Below the pieces are notes generated by a model, which saw nothing but the letters and a program-made list of their open reading frames with translations, had not been told where the DNA came from and ran no database searches. 64,000 nt of DNA from Beverwykella pulmonaria (Eukaryota; Ascomycota; Dothideomycetes; Pleosporales; Melanommataceae): the NCBI GenBank assembly GCA_001599595.1, contig BCHH01000007.1, forward strand, positions 814,976 through 878,975, in the 5' to 3' direction. The position numbers were made by a program, and so were the translations under genes. This document shows, piece by piece, positions 23,667 through 32,868 of this stretch (position 1 is its first letter; every line of letters starts with the position of its first letter).

Positions 23667-25841
23667 TTATGAACCCGTAACCTCTCCCTCATCTTCAGCG
23701 CTTGCCAGATCTATCACAATCTCATCTTCCCAGTCATCCTCGTCTTCGTCTCCAAAGCAGAATAAATCTTTTGCATCGCCTGGCTGCACAACCCTTTGCT
23801 TTCCCTTTGGAATCTTGCACCCGCCCACCGTTTCTCTGAAGGTATTAGCGTAAATTGACGCAATGCCACTCACATTCCTAGGATGCACGCGCTCCCCATT
23901 ATACAAGAGACGCGGGAGGTGAGGAATCTCAGGCAAATCGCCTTCAAAGGGGAGAGCGAGGTGGAGCGGGCGCGATTCCGGGATCACGGACGATTCGGTG
24001 TGTTTGGGAGGCAGCGGAATCTTGTCTCCTATGAGGAAGGGCTTGTCGGGATTCTTGGGTGGAGGCTCTGCGCCCTGATCTGAGTCCGCAGCTAGTGGTG
24101 GCAGGAATTCCTCAGGCGGATGGTACAGCTCGTTGTGTATCGTGACAAGCGATGCAGCCCCGGTTGTTCCGGGATAGTAGAGTGAATAACCACGTGCTCG
24201 CATCAGTTCGAGAAGGTATTCCGTCCACGAAGGGAGCGTTTCTGATACTAGTTTGGGCCTGGCGGGAGTCTTCGGAGTTTGGTGCTGCCTTGCGACACGT
24301 TTGCTGAGGAACGAATGCAGTTCCGCCCACTTGTCCGCAAAGAACAGCGCTGCGTGGCTATTTGGGGCCTGCCACAGGAACTGCGCACTTGGTGCATTTG
24401 GGAAGAGTTTCATGTAGCGCGCCGTGTGCATGTCGGCAGGCTTTGGGGGCGTTAGTTTGGATTTGCCGTCCAGCAGGACTGTTGGCAGGTCCAGACTGAT
24501 CCCCATGACACTTGCGCTGTCGTCTTCGCCATAGGAAGAATATTTGTACTCCAGAAGGGTGTTCTTGAGGTAGTGATAGTAAACCGGAGAAAGCTCTGCT
24601 TGGGGAGAAAGCATCAATACGTGTGAGTTGGTTGAGCTGGTAGGATAGAATAACTCCAGAAACCGAATAGCAGTGTCTTCTTGTGATGCACGCTGGTTAG
24701 TGATCCGACGCCGAATCGTCAATTGATTTGTTGTGAGCGGGTTATCCTGGTTCGGAGGCCATCTGAAATTCTCCAAGTACTGCTTCACCGAGCTATCGAT
24801 GTCGGCGGGCAGTTCAATGGTGAGCTGAGGTGGTTTTGATCCGCTATAATCGGCGTCCTTGATCGATTTTAGAAGGCGCATGAGGCCACCCGAGGCGCCA
24901 GATGGCACTTGAATTATTATGTCTACAGTGGGCCGATGCCAGCTCCTGAGAGACCCCGCATCCAGTCTAGTCATCCACATAAGGCTCCGCAATTGATCCT
25001 TTGGTATTTCAATGAGTGGAATATCGAGCGTCTTGGTCTTGGCTCGAACCGCCCTGGTAAAGAAAGCATCTTCTGAAAGTAAGTCGTCCGTGATGACCAC
25101 CTGGGGGTGGATGAAGGTCTGGATATGTATCAGGGCTGCCATGACGCTCGACTCGGCGCGTGCTTCGGTGCTGTATTCTGTGTAATCCGGTCTTGCATCA
25201 TGCCAAATGACAGGGCATTTCTCTTTATCTACCCCATTGATCTCCAGCAAATCCTCCAACGGTATATCCTCACGGCCCATGAAGGCGGTGTGCACCCAGT
25301 TCCTATTCCACTTTGACATCTCGCATATCATCGGTAGTAGCGTTGCGGCGCTCTTGAGATTCGAGATGGCAAACAGAACGTTCCGGTTCACAGAGTAGAA
25401 TCCTTGCGTGTGCGATGATCCGTGGAGGGACGTCGAAAGCCTGTAGAACTTGATCGGTCCAGTGTATGTACGCGACAAAGGTCCATCATCTGAAGGCGCA
25501 ATGGTCCCGGGAGGGGGACCGTGAGTTTCGACATTGTCGGGCAAAGGTGCAATTGCTTGACTCGGTCCGTGCAGTCCTTCCATCCCAGTCGGCATGTTGT
25601 GGACGAACAGATAGACCAAGTACATGCCGACTATGGCCAGTAGTATCCGCCGCCGCCGCCATCGCAGCGGCTTCTTCAGAATGCTCCATGTCCGTATCCG
25701 CGCCCTTGAGCCCCGCTTGTGGTCGTCGTCCTTCTTTCCTCGCTCTTCATCGCTGGGGAGAATCGTCTTGCTCAACATGCTGCCTCTGATCACACCCTCC
25801 TGCAGCCACCCGCGGTTTGTGGGTCGTCCTCCAGATGGCAT
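23667..25841 (-). CDS. Type II membrane glycosyltransferase-like protein (fungal GT2-like family)
   Basis: A single 724-residue exon. The frame opens at a GTG two codons upstream, but the first ATG is at 25841, preceded in frame by TAA. The layout is a cytoplasmic basic N-terminus of ~65 residues, one membrane segment at about 66-81 (RILLAIVGMYLVYLFV) behind an RRRR cluster, and a large lumenal domain. That is the topology of Golgi/ER type II glycosyltransferases. In the lumenal part, TVDIIIQVPSGASGGLMRLL and VLMLSPQAELSPVYYHYLK resemble the GT-A style core of the fungal membrane proteins annotated as glycosyltransferase 2. The tail is very acidic (DEDEDDWEDE). The sugar and acceptor cannot be told from the sequence. 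It lies tail-to-head with RPO41. Confidence 0.7.
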   Translation of the reverse strand: MPSGGRPTNRGWLQEGVIRGSMLSKTILPSDEERGKKDDDHKRGSRARIRTWSILKKPLRWRRRRILLAIVGMYLVYLFVHNMPTGMEGLHGPSQAIAPLPDNVETHGPPPGTIAPSDDGPLSRTYTGPIKFYRLSTSLHGSSHTQGFYSVNRNVLFAISNLKSAATLLPMICEMSKWNRNWVHTAFMGREDIPLEDLLEINGVDKEKCPVIWHDARPDYTEYSTEARAESSVMAALIHIQTFIHPQVVITDDLLSEDAFFTRAVRAKTKTLDIPLIEIPKDQLRSLMWMTRLDAGSLRSWHRPTVDIIIQVPSGASGGLMRLLKSIKDADYSGSKPPQLTIELPADIDSSVKQYLENFRWPPNQDNPLTTNQLTIRRRITNQRASQEDTAIRFLELFYPTSSTNSHVLMLSPQAELSPVYYHYLKNTLLEYKYSSYGEDDSASVMGISLDLPTVLLDGKSKLTPPKPADMHTARYMKLFPNAPSAQFLWQAPNSHAALFFADKWAELHSFLSKRVARQHQTPKTPARPKLVSETLPSWTEYLLELMRARGYSLYYPGTTGAASLVTIHNELYHPPEEFLPPLAADSDQGAEPPPKNPDKPFLIGDKIPLPPKHTESSVIPESRPLHLALPFEGDLPEIPHLPRLLYNGERVHPRNVSGIASIYANTFRETVGGCKIPKGKQRVVQPGDAKDLFCFGDEDEDDWEDEIVIDLASAEDEGEVTGS

Positions 25842-26321
25842 GGGCACAGCTTACACCATGGCGCTCTATGGAGGTATGCGGTCGCGGTCGCGGTCGTGGT
25901 CGACACACGATTCGATCGGCAAGGGCACTATGCTGGCATCGAGGGAGGCGGGAATTGAGTGATGTCGCAATGCCAGATTGGAAAGACTGCTCGGCAAGGG
26001 ACAGGCGCAGACTAAGTACTAGAAAATAGAGGCGTCAACGCGTGTCTTTCAGAGGACACGCTCAGCGGGAAGCTCCAAGACATCTTAAGCTTGAGGACAT
26101 GTTGTTGGCTTCATTCCCGCGGCTGACAAAGGCGATCCACGGCAGTTCGCCGAATTTAGCTCGCCTTGGCCGCGCTGTCCAATCGCTGCGGGCGGCTGTC
26201 CGCTATCAGACCCACTTTCATCAAAAACACCACGAATCCCTTTCATGAATGGGATCCATTGGTCGCCATTTGCTATGTTCCCTACCATTTTGCCTCCATG
26301 AATCTATGGGGTATATACAAA
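25842..26321. other. Intergenic region between the P450 and the glycosyltransferase-like gene
   Basis: 480 bp with no gene. It should hold the 3' end of the P450 gene and the promoter of the next minus-strand gene. No distinctive site seen. Confidence 0.55.
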
Positions 26322-28004
26322 CTATGCCACTTTCTCTTCCGCCTCTGCCAGGGCCTCCCTCAACGCCCTCTCATTCCTGGGCTTGAAGATCACCTTGTAA
26401 TGTCTGCACATAGTCACCAAGCTCGTCGGATCCGCACTGCCAAGCACAGGATGCGTCTCGACCGGCGAGCCCTGCAGAATCTCAAAGCTGTTCAGCATCC
26501 GCAAGAACGTCAGATATAACTCCCTATTCGCAAGCAGCGAGCCAGCACACATGCGGTATCCCAGACCGTACGTAAAGAGCGGCGCATCCGGCTGCTCGAT
26601 CCACCGCTCTGGGCGGAACACTTCTGGATCAGCCCACACCTTTGGGTCTACGAGTCTCAGTGTCAGTGAATTGCGGCAGCGGGTGGCTGGACGCGACATA
26701 CCCATGTTGCACGCCCATGCGTTCAGATAGATGGTGCTTCCGGCCGGAATCAGCTTCCCCTCAAACATGATGTCCTTGACGGTAGCACGGGGCAGTGCCA
26801 GTCGGAGGACACAGTAGTATCGAAGACACTCGCGTACTAGTGCGACAATGTACCCGCACTTTTGGTCGTCGTAGGCGTCGCACAGCGGCTCTGCGTCGGT
26901 GTAGTGCTTTCGGATCTCCTCAATGGCTTTGTGCTGGATGCCGGGACGTTGAGCTAGTAGCGCAACGCTCCATTGCACTAGAGTCGTGATCGTGTCCAGG
27001 CCTCCAGACAGCATCGTCAAGCTTATGCTTGTCAACTCCTCCTTATTTAGCGCAGCCTCCTTGTCGAGAATAACATTGGCCTGAATACACGGTTTGTGCA
27101 CTCCTCTCTTCATCCGATCGTCCAAATTCTGATTCAGCCTCGTCAAATACACATCCCTTCTCTTCCTCATCTCTCTCGCCTTCTGGCTTCCGAAACTCAG
27201 CGGATTCAACCTCAAGATCGGAATATAGTCCTGCAGATTCCCCGTCGTGCTGCGAAACTTGCTAATTGCCTCCTCGACCTCCGTGATCTCGTCGAACATG
27301 GGGTCCTCCCGACTGCCCATTCGAGTTCCCCAGTTCAGTGTGAGTGAAAGACTTAGTGACAAGCGCTGGATCATGGGCATGGGATCTACGCCGACCTCTC
27401 CCGCCTTTCCGAGCTCGAAGCCTTCTTTCACGAAGTCCTTGGTTTCAATGTCGAGATGGTCGATGTACGTCGCGATCGAAGGTTTGTTCAGCGCGGATGC
27501 TGCTCCTTTTCTTCTCCGCTTGAGGGACTCGTTGAACGGCGACGTTCCGATGGTTGTTCCGGCTGTATTCGAGAGCACCTATCTCACAATTAGCACCGTT
27601 CTCGTCCTCAGTCTATACCACGCCCTCCATCGAATTACCTTATGAAAGGTCCAGAACACTGGCCGCGAGCTCAGCGCCTGGCTATGCTGCCCGAAAATCT
27701 TTCTCGCCGCCTCAGCGCTATTCACCACTACCACAGGCACATTTCCCAGCTGGATTTGATACACATCGCCATAAACCTGTGCCCACTGCCGGTACTTCTC
27801 TGAGGCGTTGAACTTGATGTCTGGGATGTTGCCTACGAGCGGCCAGTTCCGCGGGCCTGGGAAGCCTTGAAGCCGTGCAGAGCGCCGTATGTACTCGTTG
27901 ATGATGAGGTACGTGACTGGGATGCCGAGGAGGAGGATGAGAAGGGTGCGGAGTGGGTGGGAGTGGAGCTCGTTTGAGAGGAAGGGCAGGATTGTAGAAA
28001 TCAT
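26322..28004 (-). CDS. Cytochrome P450, CYP504 (phenylacetate hydroxylase)-like
   Basis: Exons (minus) 28004-27639, 27578-26702 and 26647-26322 give 522 residues. Intron 1 is GTAATT...GATAG. Intron 2 (54 nt, GTATGT...CGTAG) is in frame and stop-free, but removing it restores the conserved ACNMDPKVWADPEVF, so I treat it as spliced. An N-terminal membrane anchor is followed by a Pro-rich hinge (GFPGPRNWPLVGN). Diagnostic motifs: I-helix SGGLDTITT, K-helix ECLR (Glu372, Arg375), FRPERW, and the haem loop FTYGLGYRMCAG with Cys448 as thiolate ligand. The haem-loop tail GSLLANRELYL and the SLKRRRKGAASALN stretch recall CYP504 enzymes, which hydroxylate phenylacetate or its hydroxy-derivatives for catabolism through homogentisate. 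Family call from recall; no other genes of that pathway are adjacent. Confidence 0.92.
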
Positions 28005-28817
28005 TTTGTGTACTAGGGCCCTTAATATAGGGAAACCTAGGTTTTTCAATTTAAAAGATAATGCCCTTTTTGGAGGCGATTTTAGGGAGGTATGGTTCTT
28101 GAATAGCGAGGTTGGTAGAAGTTCGATATCCGTTTGCGTCCGTTGCGTGTCACAACTCACGACTCACAAGCACTAGACGGTAGCGACCCTCCCACCATTC
28201 TTATTCCTGCCCATCATTTCACAGCTCTTCCTCGCTTCTCAAATAGCGTCGGCACTTGGGATCGTCATGCGGGGGGACGTCTGGGGTAGTGCGGAATGTG
28301 CGGAATGGATTCCGTGCGCGGAATGCACACCATGGTCAATCCTGACTACAGAAAACCTGAAAACGAGTATGAATTGAGGCTGAGATAGCCCAGGGCGCTG
28401 CGTTTGTTTCTGAATGTGGATTAAAACCAGGTGAAGAGTGTTGTCATGTGGTCGGATTCGCGAGAAGCTTGATGAAATATGTTGTTGACTAGCAGCTTCT
28501 TCGTTGATAAGACTCTTTATGTTTGTACATCATGTTAAGCAACGAGATGGACTGAACTTGCTGCTTAGAGGTGACACTATCTTGTAAGCTTGTCATAATT
28601 TGGCCTTTTACCATTTTTTTTATATATGCTCTCACGTAGCTTATATCTCAAACATTCATTATCACTTTAGATCAACTGCAACCTCACTCATTCGAAATGT
28701 GCCTCCTTTGAAAGGACACGTTTTTAATATTATGATAGTTATATCATTTTGACTTTCTTCAAGCACGCTAAGGAAACAAGTATCCTAGCCATCTAAGGCA
28801 TCCTAGAGCTAACCATG
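28005..28817. other. P450 upstream region
   Basis: About 800 bp upstream of the P450 start. The part nearest the gene should hold its promoter. From ~28400 the sequence turns AT-rich and no gene is seen. Confidence 0.5.
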
Positions 28818-29091
28818 TGTTACGTATGGTGGAGGCAGTCAATCGTCTGAAAGATCGACGTGTATTCAAGGAGTGCGAGGGCTATATATAACCACACCGG
28901 GGGAGTTGTATGGACTAGGCTACCACAGTGATACTCATCTGCTGTACTGTAAAGCTAGATCTGTTTATTGCACCTTATCGAACACAACACAAATACACGA
29001 CACACACACAATACAATCATACACACACCTAACCCACCCTTACAGGAACTAATTAGGATAGTCAGTGGTGGGAAACGCAAGACACGTAACA
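28818..29091 (+). mobile_element. Possible solo LTR or LTR-like relic
   Basis: Begins TGTTACG and ends CGTAACA, perfect 7-bp inverted termini of the TG...CA type seen in LTRs. It is 274 bp long with TATATATA near 28883 and a CA-rich downstream part, as in an LTR promoter/leader. I see no clear target-site duplication at its edges and no internal retrotransposon genes nearby, so the call is tentative. Confidence 0.4.
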
Positions 29092-29151
29092 GTTGTTTTG
29101 CAAATGTAATGAATATGGTCTAGAAGATGGCTGTGGATCGTTGGACGATTT

Positions 29152-29363
29152 CGTGATGTGGCGAAATTGATAGAGAGAGTGGTGTTCGTTGTATTGATTC
29201 TACGGAGTAGGGCTATCGAAGAAATATCTATAGTCTTACCAAGCACGCTAGGAGCCTGCCAAGATCGTGAACACAAACATAGAGGTGAGTCAAATGAGCA
29301 AACATAGAGATAAGCCACATGAGCAAACGTCAAGGTGACTCATCATGTGACCCACAGGCCGAC
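29152..29363 (+). repeat. Dispersed repeat family C, copy 1
   Basis: Related to 32018-32190 and 51899-52050, all in the same orientation. Shared blocks are TTGTATTGATTCTACGGAG, GAAGAAATATCTA, GTCTTACCA and a GGCCGAC end. This copy has an internal duplication of the AGCAAAC-type segment. With copy 2 it flanks the F-box-like gene as a direct repeat. Confidence 0.85.
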
Positions 29364-29384
29364 GCAAATCAAGAAATCGGAACA

Positions 29385-29476
29385 TTACTAGATTTCGACA
29401 AGGAAACTGAAGGAATGGCTTGGTGGTTGATTACTAGATTTCGACAAGGAAACTGAAGGAATGGCTTGGTGGTTGA
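29385..29476 (+). repeat. Perfect 46-bp tandem duplication
   Basis: Units 29385-29430 and 29431-29476 are identical (start TTACTAGATTTCGACAAGG). Perfect identity inside otherwise decayed DNA implies a recent duplication. Confidence 0.95.
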
Positions 29477-30274
29477 ATGATCCCGGAGGGTCCTACGAAA
29501 GGAACGACGGTAAAGTGTAGGTTAATCGATTCCTAAATTACGTCCTCGACTAACCTTTCCGAATCACCATCAAAATATGGAGAACTTCGACTATTGAGAA
29601 TGCGGCCACTCTCTCCAAATCTTGATTAGTACAGTTTATATTACATGGCATCACCTGGTAAGGGATTACATCAGTCAAAGCCTCTAGTTTCGCTATCGAG
29701 AGTACGCCCTTCGACATGCTCGTGTAAAAGCTTGATACCTCAAGCTAGTAGACATATTTCTTTCTCACGAAGCTGTCCACAGTACTTCCGCTATAACAGA
29801 CACTCTAACCATATGTTGAAAAACTAGAAACCTAGTCGTAGAGGTGGTCAATCTAATAGATACATAAGTAGTATAACACTGCTAACAGATCTGGGTTCAG
29901 CGGTTTTACCTTGTTAGACATAGCTAATAGTGATTCTAGAAAAGACTATACAGTAGACTTCTTTACTTCCGGACGGGAATATTACATGAAATGCTTCCTT
30001 AAGCAAGAAGTCTTTTGTGAACTGGTGTAAAAAGTAGATGATGCCGACTTCTAGTTGAGAAGACGAACTCTAGATACGTTATTAAAGCCTACCATAAATC
30101 CATAGTTGAGGGTTTAACAGAGGGCTCTTGTAAGCTTGTACCTCTCTTGATTACTGTAGGAGTGAGAAAGATGAGATACATTTACGAGTGATTCTGATTA
30201 AGGCATGACAGAAGAGACAAGCTACATGCGCATACAAGTTTGGAAAAAGATAAAACAGACAAAAACCTCCTCCC
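29477..30274. other. AT-rich stretch, probable decayed element
   Basis: Rich in stop codons and in TA. A short open stretch (plus strand, 29887-30030, about 47 codons) reads like eroded coding sequence but matches nothing I recognise. No gene called. Confidence 0.45.
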
Positions 30275-31870
30275 TCACTCCATCATTTTCCTCTCCCCCA
30301 ACCCCGGCACTGGCACTAACCTCGACCCCGCCGTCCCCCCCGGAACCATCGTCCTCGAATCCGCCCCCAACTTATCAACCGTCCACACAAACCTCACACC
30401 GCTCTCGAACACATCTCCCAACCCCCTCATCTTCTCCACACCCTCAGCATGCCATTCCTGAATCCCACTCGGAACCCCAATAACGACTTCTTTCAGGTTC
30501 GGAAAATCTTTGGGCGCCTGTGACGCGAGTTGGTGCAGCCCGTTTGCGATGCCCCGGAATGTGTATGTGATGCGGAGACGCGCGACGGTGGGGGGTAGAA
30601 AGGAGACGAGCCGGGTTGAGGTGTCAGGGTCTTGGGCGCGATAGATAGAGCGGCAGTCTAGTGAGATGTCGACGAGAACCAGGAAGGTTGAGAGGGAGGA
30701 GATGGGGTCGTAGTCCACGGTTGGTGGGCCGTATATATCTCTGCGCTTGTCGTCGGACTCAGAGAGTTCGCGTTCCTCGCCCCAGTCATTTAGGGCGTGG
30801 ATGGAGTGTGGGAGGTAGGCAAGGTAGAGGCGTTTTAGAGTATTTCTTAGTGGCCGGAGGAGGGTGTTAAGGGAGAAGTCGTAAGTCGTCATGTCATCCC
30901 AGTAATATTCTAGGTCTTCTAGGCCTGGAAATTTTTTGTGGAAGTATTCTTCTGCATCCTCTAGGCCCCAGGTAAGGGCCCAAATAAAGTTAAAGGCACT
31001 AACTGTGCTTAGACTGTCAATTACTAGTTTACGCAGTCGTAAGAGGCCAAGGGTTTCGCAGCTAATAGAGACGTTTCTTTCTTTTGAGTTGTACCCTGAG
31101 TAGTGCGTTGACCAACCGCCGCCATCGCATGCGTACAACGTCTCTATGTTCAGCGCGGCGCAGAAAAAGTCAGCCAACTCTTTAATGTTGTAATCGTTTG
31201 AGGCTCTTATTAGGCCTACTGTCTTAAGAGAGGGAAAAGTAATTAGCGGAGGGAGAATCAAGTTACTGCTGTCGTGTAGATCGCCAAAGCATCCAGCATC
31301 CGACTGGGCGAGGAGTAGTGTGTGGACGCGGGGCAGGCACTGGAGACCAACTAGAAGGAGTTCATCATAATCTAGAGGTGTTTCTGCTGTGCAGTTCCTC
31401 TTTTTCAATCTCCAAGGTAGCAGGTTCTTCTCAGTCGCGACGTTTAGGAGGAAGTCCATAACATCTGACTGCCCCTCATATCCCGATTCTGGTGTCTTGC
31501 TATACCATCTGGCCCTGTGTGGAATGATCTGCAAGGTTTTGACGCGCACAGTCAAATCTGGACGTAGCACGATCGTACGCAGGAATTGAGGCAGAAAGTC
31601 GTATTCCCATGGTGGTCCATGAATCAACTGGCTGGGCGACCATCGCTTCCTTCCTTTCTCGAGATTTCCTGTCGCGTAGTAATGGTAGAGGATTGGTTGC
31701 GCGACATTGCACAGTACCTTGGACGTGCGACATAGATATGCCAATGTCTTCTTGTCTCGAACTACCTCAGTCACGTCTGCGTTGACAAAATGGCCTGGGT
31801 TTTGACAGTGGAAGCAAAGCTCGGTAAAGATGAGAATGAGGACATCTTCATAGACTTGATCCAGGTGCAT
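30275..31870 (-). CDS. F-box-like / leucine-rich hypothetical protein
   Basis: Single exon of 531 residues. The frame is open 120 nt further upstream, but only from a TTG; the first ATG is at 31870. The N-terminus (LDQVYEDVLILIFTELCFHC, then LAYLCRTSKVLCNVAQPILY) has the spacing of the fungal F-box-like motif: LP/E-LL-IF, then L-CRTSK, then P-LY. After it come irregular leucine-rich segments resembling the LRR-like halves of fungal F-box proteins (LRTIVLRPDLTVRVKTLQII; LRKLVIDSLSTVSAFNF). If so it would recruit substrates to an SCF ubiquitin ligase; the substrate is unknown. The gene sits between two direct copies of repeat family C, and one of them ends about 150 bp upstream of its start. 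Family assignment is by pattern only. Confidence 0.62.
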   Translation of the reverse strand: MHLDQVYEDVLILIFTELCFHCQNPGHFVNADVTEVVRDKKTLAYLCRTSKVLCNVAQPILYHYYATGNLEKGRKRWSPSQLIHGPPWEYDFLPQFLRTIVLRPDLTVRVKTLQIIPHRARWYSKTPESGYEGQSDVMDFLLNVATEKNLLPWRLKKRNCTAETPLDYDELLLVGLQCLPRVHTLLLAQSDAGCFGDLHDSSNLILPPLITFPSLKTVGLIRASNDYNIKELADFFCAALNIETLYACDGGGWSTHYSGYNSKERNVSISCETLGLLRLRKLVIDSLSTVSAFNFIWALTWGLEDAEEYFHKKFPGLEDLEYYWDDMTTYDFSLNTLLRPLRNTLKRLYLAYLPHSIHALNDWGEERELSESDDKRRDIYGPPTVDYDPISSLSTFLVLVDISLDCRSIYRAQDPDTSTRLVSFLPPTVARLRITYTFRGIANGLHQLASQAPKDFPNLKEVVIGVPSGIQEWHAEGVEKMRGLGDVFESGVRFVWTVDKLGADSRTMVPGGTAGSRLVPVPGLGERKMME

Positions 31871-32868
31871 GGCGGTGGTTGTGCCAAAACTGGATTTTAA
31901 CCAATGATACTGTGGTACAATCTGCCAGGTAGTGGCCAGGAAATTTTTGCTTCCAAATGGTGTGCAGCTGGAAAGAACGATGAGTGCCAAGTTGAAGCGG
32001 TCTTCGTAAGTATGTGTCGTGATGTGACGAAGTAGATAGAGAGAGTGACAATTGTTGTATTGATTCTACGGAGGCGCTACCGAAGAAATATCTAGAGTCT
32101 TACCAGGCACGGCAGGAGCCTGCCAAGGTAGTCATAACAAACATGGAAGTGAGTCATATGAGCAAACATCATGTGACCCACCGGCCGACAGTATGAACTA
32201 AGGGGGTTCATCTTGCTGGCTTACTGACAATGAAAAGACCGTTTTTATCGGCCAGGTCGCAACTAGATACAGAGGAAGCGAGCTGTGGTGTTGAATTCTC
32301 CTCTCGGATGATAAATGAGTGTTCAGCGTCATGGACGATGACAGTCGCATCTTGACCCAGTGTATGCCTCGTTGGCGGTAGCAAGGGTAAGCCATCATTA
32401 TGCAGTCTCGATGCAACGCTGCCTACTCACAGCGTTGTATTGGGATGACAACATGTTCTGCACAGGGTGCTCAAGCAGTAACGTGCAGTGAATTATGGAG
32501 ATCATCACAGAAAAGCTGGTCTTCATTATGCAAACGAGAAGACTCGCCGACCCTAGTTAACATTAGTGCAGCTCAGGTAGCAAAGGATGCTCGCAGTGGG
32601 ATTCTAGATTGACAATTCGGGTATCAAGTCTACGCTATATCGTAAGATCTCAACTCAGCAACGAAAGCTAGCCAACACGCGAACCACGTTACAACACCAG
32701 CTCCCAAATCACCTAAGCAGGCCAAATCTAAAACACGCCCGCCAACTACAATTCCATACTCAATTGCGGCAAACATCGTGCCATGGCCGTTTCGTCATCT
32801 ATGTGGTCATGCGAATAGCCTGCCCCTGCTTTTTTTTTTTTGGAAGGGGGGGGGAACTTCCGCTCATC
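31871..32868. other. Repeat-bearing intergenic region
   Basis: Holds family C copy 2 (32018-32190), a hairpin (CAACGCTG at 32414-32421 paired with CAGCGTTG at 32430-32437, 8-nt loop), and a T11/G9 run at 32830-32855 in the 3' region of the MATE gene. No gene seen. Confidence 0.6.
32018..32190 (+). repeat. Dispersed repeat family C, copy 2
   Basis: Same orientation as copy 1; ends CACCGGCCGACA. Similarity to copy 1 begins about 35 bp before the element start inferred from copy 3, so copies 1 and 2 share extra 5' sequence (GTGATGTG...GATAGAGAGAGTG). Confidence 0.85.

Noticed and set aside
26648..26701. Leaving the in-frame 54-nt P450 intron as coding
   Set aside because: It has GTATGT...TAG ends and its removal restores the conserved ACNMDPKVW sequence of the family.
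30205..30483. Pro/Ser/Thr-rich plus-strand frame
   Set aside because: It is mostly the antisense of the 3' end of the F-box-like gene.
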